Shown here piece by piece: positions 7,178-13,504 of a stretch of DNA of 18,665 bases. Made by a program: the position numbers and the translations under genes. The notes under the pieces are model-generated. The model saw only the letters and a list, made by a program, of their open reading frames with translations, was not told where the DNA came from and ran no database searches. Location of the stretch: the NCBI GenBank assembly GCA_947653505.1, contig CANTHI010000011.1, positions 1-18,665 of the forward strand. The letters run 5' to 3'. How positions within the stretch are numbered: position 1 is the first letter of the stretch; each line of letters begins with the position of its first letter. The stretch comes from an uncultured Eubacterium sp. (lineage in GTDB: Bacteria; Bacillota_A; Clostridia; Lachnospirales; Lachnospiraceae).

Positions 7178-7361
7178 CATTCCTTTACTGCCTTTCACCA
7201 TACTCTTTTATACTGCCTTTATGTCCTTTCCTGCCTTTCACCATACTCTTTTATGCTATCTTTATGTCCTTTCCTTCACTGCCCTTCACCATGCTCTTTT
7301 ACAGGATCCTTATGCCCTTTCCTTTACTTCCTTTCACCATACTCTTTCACATTCTCCTTAT
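7178..7361 (-). repeat. About 48-bp purine-rich tandem array with mini-ORFs, between glycosyltransferase and ligase genes
   Basis: Four imperfect copies can be aligned on the plus-strand phrase CTTTCACCATACTC, with unit starts near 7188, 7231, 7279 and 7327 (spacings 43, 48, 48). The minus strand is strongly purine-rich and full of AGGA/AAAGG. Each copy places an ATG-GTG-AAR-GG on the minus strand, opening short frames at 7340-7299, 7292-7251, 7244-7185 and 7201-7169 (13, 13, 19 and 10 codons). The fourth ends in a TGA that overlaps the ligase ATG as ATGA. The array begins at the glycosyltransferase stop (7360-7358) and ends at the ligase start. The ligase N-terminus (MIKEMGKEL) resembles a translated piece of the repeat (IKEYGER). 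It accounts for the whole 7173-7357 gap. I see no convincing promoter or terminator in it. Confidence 0.85.
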
Positions 7362-8533
7362 ACTCTGCTACCTTCTGATTCTTTCAGACATACATCCGCC
7401 AGATTTTCCCAGCTACAGTGTACCCTTGCATATTTTACGCATGCAGCCCCCATATCTATCTTTTCCTTTTTCATTCTGATAGCTTCCTTCATACAATCAG
7501 CCAGCTTCTCCGGCGAAAACTCCCTGCATATGAATCCTGTTACATGATCCCTGACCAGTTCCTCCACTGCTGTATTCGTAACCCCTGTCATCGTCGAAAA
7601 ACCGATCACCGGAACGCCACAGGAAAAAGCTTCAATAATAACCTGTCCAAAAGACTCATACTTTGATGGCAGTACAAAGAAATCAGCATCCATGTAATAT
7701 TGCAAAACATCTTCCCGGAATCCTTCAAAAACAACCTCGATATTTGTATTCAGCTGTGCCGCCATCTTCTTTAACACAAAGATTTCTGACCCGTCTCCTA
7801 CAATCGTCAGCCTTATTTCTTCCCGGATATAAGCCAGCGCTTCCAAAAGCATCCTCAGGTTTTTTTCAGGAGCCAGCCTTCCAACGAACAAAAAGCGTGT
7901 TTTTTTACCTGGCCGTCTGCTCCCTGGATCAACCGGGTTCATGGTACAGCCAGGATAACATACTTTGATGTCCGTCCCCGTTTTCGGATAAGATTGCAAA
8001 AGCTGCCTGCGCATTCCCTCACAAAACACCACACTACATGCAGAATGGTACAATGCATATTCCTGTTTCCTGATTTCTATTTGAAATACCCATACTTCTA
8101 ACAGACTACATAAAAGCTGTTTCAGATTCCCGTACGTTTTTTTTCTTATTTTCACAAATTCCTTAACATCCATTGATGGCATATAGATCATGGGAATCCC
8201 CTGACATGTTCTGATTGCCGCGCAGGTCAGAAGAGAGTCTCTGCCAATCATCAGATCCGGCTGGCAGCTTCTTTTGATCTGCTCCAGCGTCTGCATGCAT
8301 TTTCTTTCCAACAACCGCAGCCCTGTTGATGGAAGAAGTGATAATACGTTATCATCAGCCGGAACATATACAATTTGCGCATATTCTTTTCTGCTTTTCA
8401 AAGGCCTTTTAGAAGCCGTCACAATAATGACCGTATGCCCCAGATGTGCAAAAGCCCTGGAAAGCTGATAAACAGAAGTTTCAATTCCTCCAGACGACGG
8501 AAAATAATGCCTGCACAATAAACAAATATTCAT
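7358..8533 (-). CDS. Glycosyltransferase family 4 (GT-B fold)
   Basis: Retaining GT-B transferase of about 391 residues, expected to act at the inner membrane face on the lipid-linked repeat unit. The N-terminal acceptor half begins MNICLLCRHYFPSSGGIETS, with the Gly-Gly loop typical of GT4. The donor half shows FVGRLAPEKNL (about 216-226), LTIVGDGSE, and SKYESFGQVIIEAFSCGVP (about 290-308), in which Glu293 and Glu301 form the E-x7-E motif. The sugar donor and acceptor cannot be told from sequence. The ATG at 8533 overlaps the previous stop as ATGA, so translation is probably coupled to the upstream toroid-protein gene. An A8 run (plus-strand T8, 8137-8144) lies at codons 130-133. It is followed by the 48-bp repeat array. 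Confidence 0.9.
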   Translation of the reverse strand: MNICLLCRHYFPSSGGIETSVYQLSRAFAHLGHTVIIVTASKRPLKSRKEYAQIVYVPADDNVLSLLPSTGLRLLERKCMQTLEQIKRSCQPDLMIGRDSLLTCAAIRTCQGIPMIYMPSMDVKEFVKIRKKTYGNLKQLLCSLLEVWVFQIEIRKQEYALYHSACSVVFCEGMRRQLLQSYPKTGTDIKVCYPGCTMNPVDPGSRRPGKKTRFLFVGRLAPEKNLRMLLEALAYIREEIRLTIVGDGSEIFVLKKMAAQLNTNIEVVFEGFREDVLQYYMDADFFVLPSKYESFGQVIIEAFSCGVPVIGFSTMTGVTNTAVEELVRDHVTGFICREFSPEKLADCMKEAIRMKKEKIDMGAACVKYARVHCSWENLADVCLKESEGSRV

Positions 8534-9891
8534 AAGCTTCTCCTGTCCGGTTTCCTGCGCACATGACTGACGATCTGCTTTAAGGAAACTGCAGCCAGAC
8601 TCCGGTTTCTTTTTTTATGGATCAGTAAAAAAACAACACTTCTGGCCGGATAAACAGAACATACGGTCATCCACTTTTCCGTTTCGGCATATAAATATCC
8701 GGCTCCTGCTTTGCCTACAGCATGACAGCGCCCCTCTTCCTTTACAAGTCCCCGCGAGACTTTTGCCAGATACCGGAACAGCTGCGCATTCCACGGCAGG
8801 CAGGGAACAGCATCTTCCCATACTTCTATCCGTCTGCTTCCTTTCGGGCGTCCATTTGCTTCGCTGTTATAATACATAAAATTCCCAACCGCCCCGGACA
8901 GATACTGCTTTTTCAGCACTTTCCTTAAATAAGGCAGGATATCAAAATTTTGTTCCAAAGCCGTATTTACATAGTCGATTCCAAACAACACAATCCCCGC
9001 TCCGGCGATAAAATATGGATGCTTCTTTTGCTCATCACCTGCCATCATATGACAAAAATAGCCGTCCTCTGTATAGGCCAACAGATTTTTTACAGCATTC
9101 ACTGCCATATGTTTATACCCCTCATCCTGAAACGCAGCATATAATTCGCATATCCCCGGCAGACATAGTCCTGTATAAATGCTGACCAGACACTCCGGGT
9201 TGTTGCTTCCATAACTGATCCCACCGTCGCGATAGATATTGTCACTGCTAACAGACTGTGTTTTCAGCCATTCTCCGCATTTTTTTGCATAGATCAGATA
9301 CTTTTCCTGCCGCAGGATCTGATAAAGCAGGAGCATCACTTCTACAGCAACACAGTTCATATTTGCGACATAACGTACCACATCCGGGCTATAGTAATCC
9401 TGCCTGCTAAAACGAAAAGCTCCAGCCTGTTCGTCCCATAGCTCGCCAAGAAGATAACGGTCTGCATTTCTTTTCGCTGTACGCAGTGCTTTTTCTTTTA
9501 ATTTCCGGTTGCTGATACTGCAGTTATAATAGGCAAGCAAAGCACGGTCAGCCATACTGTTATGTACCAGAGAGCTGAATCTGTCATCTTCAAATCCAGC
9601 ATTTTGAAAACTTCCATCCCTGTCCAGTCTGGATATCTGCAGCCTCACGGCATCTTCAATCTGCATACAAAGCTTTTGCGACTGCTTTTTTTCATACAGA
9701 CTGATCAGTCCTTCCAGCACAGCGCAATGTCCCCACGGAGTCTCATGTATTTCCTTTAATCTTTTTAGGTCACATCTGTGCACTACAAAGCTATTGTATG
9801 CGCCATTTTCCTGTCTCCAGGTGTTCAGCCAGATGTATTGTTTTGTCACGGCATGATCGATCATAAGCTGGTCTTCTTTACAAAATTTCAT
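8530..9891 (-). CDS. Probable alpha/alpha-toroid (six-hairpin-like) protein of unknown activity
   Basis: I do not recognise a precise family. The protein is about 453 residues, without signal peptide or membrane segments, so it is presumably cytoplasmic. It shows a string of helical pairs with aromatic and acidic loop residues, for example TPWGHCAVLEGL, DRDGSFQNAGFEDDRFSSLV, YVANMNCVAVEVML, DGGISYGSNNPECLVSIYTG and VWEDAVPCLPWNAQLF. This pattern suits the (alpha/alpha)6-barrel glycosidase, lyase and C5-epimerase superfamily. A sugar epimerase, lyase or hydrolase working on the lipid-linked intermediate is plausible but unproven. The start chosen is the ATG at 9891-9889, preceded by GGAGAA. 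ATGs at 9897 and 9906 are possible but have weaker sites. It overlaps the upstream fusion gene by 14 nt and the downstream GT4 by 4 nt, so it is firmly embedded in the operon. The last 40 residues are Arg/Lys-rich and could bind membrane. Confidence 0.6.
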   Translation of the reverse strand: MKFCKEDQLMIDHAVTKQYIWLNTWRQENGAYNSFVVHRCDLKRLKEIHETPWGHCAVLEGLISLYEKKQSQKLCMQIEDAVRLQISRLDRDGSFQNAGFEDDRFSSLVHNSMADRALLAYYNCSISNRKLKEKALRTAKRNADRYLLGELWDEQAGAFRFSRQDYYSPDVVRYVANMNCVAVEVMLLLYQILRQEKYLIYAKKCGEWLKTQSVSSDNIYRDGGISYGSNNPECLVSIYTGLCLPGICELYAAFQDEGYKHMAVNAVKNLLAYTEDGYFCHMMAGDEQKKHPYFIAGAGIVLFGIDYVNTALEQNFDILPYLRKVLKKQYLSGAVGNFMYYNSEANGRPKGSRRIEVWEDAVPCLPWNAQLFRYLAKVSRGLVKEEGRCHAVGKAGAGYLYAETEKWMTVCSVYPARSVVFLLIHKKRNRSLAAVSLKQIVSHVRRKPDRRSL

Positions 9892-12184
9892 GATCATTTT
9901 CTCCATTTTCTATCATTCGCCGGATGTCCTCAAAAATCTCTATCACTTTTACAGCCCGTTCTAATGTGTTAACAGGTTCCTTTTCTTTCATTCTCCAGCA
10001 ATAATAATCCTTTATTTCTTTTAAAATCAGATTTTCTTTGTCCAGTCCTTTTTCCAATACCCGCTTTTTTCCACCTTCAACTAACAGCAGTTCTTTATCA
10101 TTTAAAACAGCCCGCGCTCTTGTTCCATATACAACATACTCCATTGCAGGAATTGCGTCATAAGATACCATGAGATTTCCTGTTACCTTTTCATTCTCCA
10201 GAATACATGAGATACTTTCCGTCACACCACACGTCGCGCGTGCAGATGCACTCCTGCACCAGATTTCTTCCCCAAATAAATAAAGACTTGCATCCAGCAG
10301 ATGTACGCCCAGCTGAATCATCGGTAATAGCGGCGCCCGCTTCGGATCCGCGCGCCACGAGGAACGCATCACATGATTCATACCTGAAACCATACGGACG
10401 CAGAAAAACTGCCTGACTGCTCCCAGTCTTCCACTCTGGATCAGATTTTTAAGCATCAAAAAACCTTTTCCCATTTTCATGCTGTGTGCAACATACAGAT
10501 ACAGATTTTTTTCATAAGACATTTTCTGCAATTCTTTTGCATGTTTGTATTCATTTGCCAAAGGCTTTTCTACAAATACATGTTTCTTATGCTCCATCAT
10601 GAAAACAATCTGTTCATAATGCATATCATTCGAAGTCAGAATAAATATCGTGTCTATGCCCTCATCTGCTGCCATTTCCTCTGGTGTCCGGATATCTATC
10701 TGGTACTTTTTTGCTATCTTACTGCAAATCTCACGATCCTGGTCATACACGCAAAGCAAATGGATACCGCCCCATTTACGCAAAAAAGAAACATACTGTC
10801 TTCCCCAGGAACCAAGACCAATCAGGCCCGCCCTGATATATTTTTTTTCAGACTGAAATAACCTGTTCTTTTCCGGAATACGATTTCTTACAATGTTTAA
10901 CCAGTTTGTCTGCAATGCAATCCGCAAGGCTCTTTCTGCCAGTCCTGCGTATCTGACTGCAGCTCCATTTTCACCCTTATAGTACAGCTGTCTTCCCAGA
11001 CGCAGCATTTTGCCAGGCTCTTTCAGATACTGGTCTGTATTTTCCCTTGCCGTATTCTGCTTTCTGATCAGCTTTCGCATATTCATCTTTTGTACAAACA
11101 GCAGTCTGCGTTCGTTATAATCCCCTGACCATACTGGCACATACTTTTTTTCCCGCTGTCTGATCCTGATTCGTTCAGACACCTTACTTCTTTTCTGAAG
11201 CTCTAAAAACGAAACCGGCGTTTGCTTCCAGTCTTCTGCCCGCAGCTTTTTTATATTCATATTCCCGCAAAGTCTTGTAAACCACTTCACGCCAGCTTTT
11301 GAACGGATGAGTACCAGCGTCTTTTTTTCTTTCCATCCACGACCGATATCTCCTGCCACCAGGTCCGCATAATCAGCAAAGCAGTCTTTACACAGCAGGC
11401 ATTTCTCATATGCGTAAAATGTTACATCCACACTGTGCTCATCAAGAAACGAAATCTTCGCTGTCTCTCCATTCTGCTTTTGTAAAACACAAAAACCAGG
11501 CAGACCATCTTCCCTCCATCCAGCCACACACTTCACATCATCTGCTCCTGTTACTGCAGACAATCCATTGATACAGGCATTGCTATATGTATATCCGCAA
11601 AAAAGTCCAATCTTAAGCACGATGTTATCTTTCAGCAACGGATAATGCTCCATCGCTTTCGTAATTCCATACATCTGACATGGAAGAGCCACAACTGCGA
11701 CCCGCTTCTTTATGCTTTTTAATACCCTGAGCATCTGATCAAAGGATGCCATGACATATTTGGAACCCGAAGCGCCCTGAATATCCTCCATACGGTCCAG
11801 GATCCTGTATCTGCACAGCCCTTCTTCTATACTGTCACATCCTTCAGCAGCAACTACTGCGTCCACATAATTTTCCGCCACAGCATTCAGCAGCATCTGC
11901 GTTACTACACCACCGCTGCTTCCTTTTCCCTTCAAATTATCATTTGTACTGGCCGCTTCGTATATCGCATAATGGTTCTTATACAGATCATTCAGTTCAT
12001 ATCCATAAGACGGACATACTTCTTCACACCATCCACAGTCAATACATTCTGTTTCACTGCTGCACATCGCCCTGCCATCACGCATGATCAGCACATCCTT
12101 AGGACATGTTCCTGCACAGATCCCACATCCTGTACATAACCCTGTATCAACAACCGCATGTAAATGTCTGCTGCAAATTTTCAT
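9878..12184 (-). CDS. Fusion: coenzyme-F420-hydrogenase beta-like Fe-S protein plus Gfo/Idh/MocA dehydrogenase
   Basis: One uninterrupted frame of about 768 residues. Residues 1-60 hold two [4Fe-4S] ferredoxin motifs, CTGCGICAGTCP (Cys 17, 20, 23, 27) and CIDCGWCEEVCP (Cys 47, 50, 53, 57). The FrhB/FdhB-type region follows (GKGSSGGVVTQ, ALPCQMYGITKAM, KIGLFCGY, and CLLCKDCFADYADLVAGDIG near 262-281). From about 448 a complete Gfo/Idh/MocA module begins: GLIGLGSWG nucleotide loop, FVEKPLA (family EKP motif near 539) and LGVHLLDASLYLFG. The first half can move electrons through flavin and Fe-S; the second oxidises or reduces sugars, usually with NAD(P). Redox modification of a nucleotide sugar or sugar residue is inferred. 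An A8 run lies exactly at the junction. The start is the ATG at 12184, overlapping the previous stop as ATGA with GGAGG five bases upstream; an ATG at 12196 is less likely. Confidence 0.85.
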   Translation of the reverse strand: MKICSRHLHAVVDTGLCTGCGICAGTCPKDVLIMRDGRAMCSSETECIDCGWCEEVCPSYGYELNDLYKNHYAIYEAASTNDNLKGKGSSGGVVTQMLLNAVAENYVDAVVAAEGCDSIEEGLCRYRILDRMEDIQGASGSKYVMASFDQMLRVLKSIKKRVAVVALPCQMYGITKAMEHYPLLKDNIVLKIGLFCGYTYSNACINGLSAVTGADDVKCVAGWREDGLPGFCVLQKQNGETAKISFLDEHSVDVTFYAYEKCLLCKDCFADYADLVAGDIGRGWKEKKTLVLIRSKAGVKWFTRLCGNMNIKKLRAEDWKQTPVSFLELQKRSKVSERIRIRQREKKYVPVWSGDYNERRLLFVQKMNMRKLIRKQNTARENTDQYLKEPGKMLRLGRQLYYKGENGAAVRYAGLAERALRIALQTNWLNIVRNRIPEKNRLFQSEKKYIRAGLIGLGSWGRQYVSFLRKWGGIHLLCVYDQDREICSKIAKKYQIDIRTPEEMAADEGIDTIFILTSNDMHYEQIVFMMEHKKHVFVEKPLANEYKHAKELQKMSYEKNLYLYVAHSMKMGKGFLMLKNLIQSGRLGAVRQFFCVRMVSGMNHVMRSSWRADPKRAPLLPMIQLGVHLLDASLYLFGEEIWCRSASARATCGVTESISCILENEKVTGNLMVSYDAIPAMEYVVYGTRARAVLNDKELLLVEGGKKRVLEKGLDKENLILKEIKDYYCWRMKEKEPVNTLERAVKVIEIFEDIRRMIENGENDHEIL
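10841..10848 (-). repeat. A8 homopolymer at the domain junction of the Fe-S/dehydrogenase fusion gene
   Basis: Plus-strand T8 gives GAA-AAA-AAA on the coding strand at codons 446-448, between the FrhB-like half and the first strand of the Gfo/Idh/MocA half. A7 would put TGA about six codons downstream; A9 also leaves the frame. Slippage would therefore release the Fe-S half alone. Confidence 0.8.
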
Positions 12185-13494
12185 CTTTTCCTCCATGCAT
12201 TCCTTAATCTCACAATCATGCGAAAGAACACAGATGATGCCGGATACTGATAAATATATTTCCCAATCTTCATAAATCTTTCAGGCGGTATGCCGCTCCA
12301 TGTATTTTGCCCTTTTGCCAATGCCCATGCATACAATTTTGCTTTTCTTTTATAAAAAATATGCATAATAATATTCTGCTTCTCAGGAGCATTCAGATTA
12401 TGATATACCGGTACTCTTTCTCCTTTTTTCCGGCTCAGCGCAATCTGTTCCCAGACAAGCCGGTACTTGGAAGCTGTTACGCCTTTTACAATTTTATATA
12501 CTTCTCCTCCGGCTGTTTCCTCTTCGCATTCCATATACCCCTGACCTGTTGCTGCCGATAAAAGCTCCTGCCCCGCTTTTGTCCGGACGATTCCGACATT
12601 TTCGTCAGCTCCTGCCCCGTGAATATCTCCTAACGCGATATCTGCATAGGTATTTGTTCCATCCGGACACAAAAAGCATTTTCTTGGAGTAAAGAAAGGA
12701 ACAGCCAGACTCAGTGCGTCATAAATAATCATACTTGTGCGCTCTCCGGTATGCTTATTTTTAAAAACTGTATACCCGGGATAATCCCCACATCTCCATC
12801 CGCAAAACTCCCATTCCGCAGAATCACACCCCAGATATCCTGCCAGCGCATGAACGCCTTCCTCCCTCTGCATATATCCGCAAAACAAGCCAATCTTATA
12901 CACGATTCTTTTCTTTAGATCCGGAATCACTTCCATTGCCTTAACCAGTCCCTGTATCTGACACGGCGTACCTGTCACTGCATACTTTTTTTCTGTATCT
13001 TTTATTTTTCCAATCACCAGATTCAGCGGGACCGGTACATAATAAGATTTCTGGGTTTCCAGCAGGTCTTCTGACTTATGAATGATCTGGTAGCAGGCGC
13101 TGTGCCCATGCAGCTTTGCACAGATCACCGCGTCTACTACTTTCCGATCCAGCAGATACTGCATAATTGCTGTTGCCACACCACCGGAAGCTCCGTTTTT
13201 CCGGACCGTATCATCTACTGCGTGTCCGCGAAAGAAGCTCCGCCAGACACCTGTTTCCAGATCATACTTCCACCCCCCCCCGCACGGATCAGCTGTCTGA
13301 AAGGTCACTTCTACAGACGGACAACACTGATAGCACAAATTACATCCCGTACATCGCTGTTTATTCATCAGACGTGCAAATCCATGCTTTCCCATCACAA
13401 TGCATTCCTGCGGGCAGACTCCCGCGCAGGTTCCGCATCCGCTGCACAGATCCTGCGACAATACAAACTTTTCCAGTAAATTTTCCTGCTGCAT
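12181..13494 (-). CDS. Coenzyme-F420-hydrogenase/dehydrogenase beta-subunit-like Fe-S protein
   Basis: About 437 residues. Two [4Fe-4S] ferredoxin motifs open the protein: CSGCGTCAGVCP (Cys 17, 20, 23, 27) and CTGCNLCYQCCP (Cys 48, 51, 54, 58). The FrhB/FdhB-type body follows with GASGGVATAI, YAVTGTPCQIQGLVKAME, YKIGLFCGYM, FCGWRCGDYPGY, and PRKCFLCPDGTNTYADIALGDI. Stand-alone members of this family are frequent in polysaccharide loci of anaerobes, often with polysaccharide pyruvyltransferases, and their substrate is not settled. No pyruvyltransferase is visible here. It is a paralogue of the first half of the next gene, to which it is joined by ATGA. G9 (plus-strand C9, 13273-13281) encodes Gly72-74 plus the tail of the preceding and start of the next codons, directly after the ferredoxin part. 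The start ATG at 13494 has AGGGGA upstream. Confidence 0.85.
   Translation of the reverse strand: MQQENLLEKFVLSQDLCSGCGTCAGVCPQECIVMGKHGFARLMNKQRCTGCNLCYQCCPSVEVTFQTADPCGGGWKYDLETGVWRSFFRGHAVDDTVRKNGASGGVATAIMQYLLDRKVVDAVICAKLHGHSACYQIIHKSEDLLETQKSYYVPVPLNLVIGKIKDTEKKYAVTGTPCQIQGLVKAMEVIPDLKKRIVYKIGLFCGYMQREEGVHALAGYLGCDSAEWEFCGWRCGDYPGYTVFKNKHTGERTSMIIYDALSLAVPFFTPRKCFLCPDGTNTYADIALGDIHGAGADENVGIVRTKAGQELLSAATGQGYMECEEETAGGEVYKIVKGVTASKYRLVWEQIALSRKKGERVPVYHNLNAPEKQNIIMHIFYKRKAKLYAWALAKGQNTWSGIPPERFMKIGKYIYQYPASSVFFRMIVRLRNAWRKR
12190..12194 (-). promoter_or_regulatory. Shine-Dalgarno site that decides the fusion-gene start
   Basis: GGAGG on the minus strand, five bases before the ATG at 12184, sits within the end of the preceding gene and overlaps the alternative start at 12196. 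It favours the ATGA-coupled shorter start. Confidence 0.6.
13273..13281 (-). repeat. G9 homopolymer inside the first Fe-S protein gene
   Basis: Nine C on the plus strand encode three Gly codons (72-74). With ten G the frame meets TGA within about seven codons; with eight it reaches TAG after about 20 codons. Either change would leave only the ferredoxin-like head and remove the FrhB-like body. Confidence 0.9.
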
Positions 13495-13504
13495 ATGATT
13501 TCCC

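Noticed and set aside
7173..7357. Internal promoter upstream of the ligase gene
   Set aside because: TATAA-like hexamers occur in the repeats but no -35 box at proper distance stands out, and all copies look alike; I could not support a promoter.
6973..7547. Plus-strand hydrophobic frames over the 48-bp array
   Set aside because: They read the pyrimidine-rich strand of the array and neighbouring genes as Phe/Leu/Pro/Ser repeats; no ribosome site, and they are antisense to clear genes.
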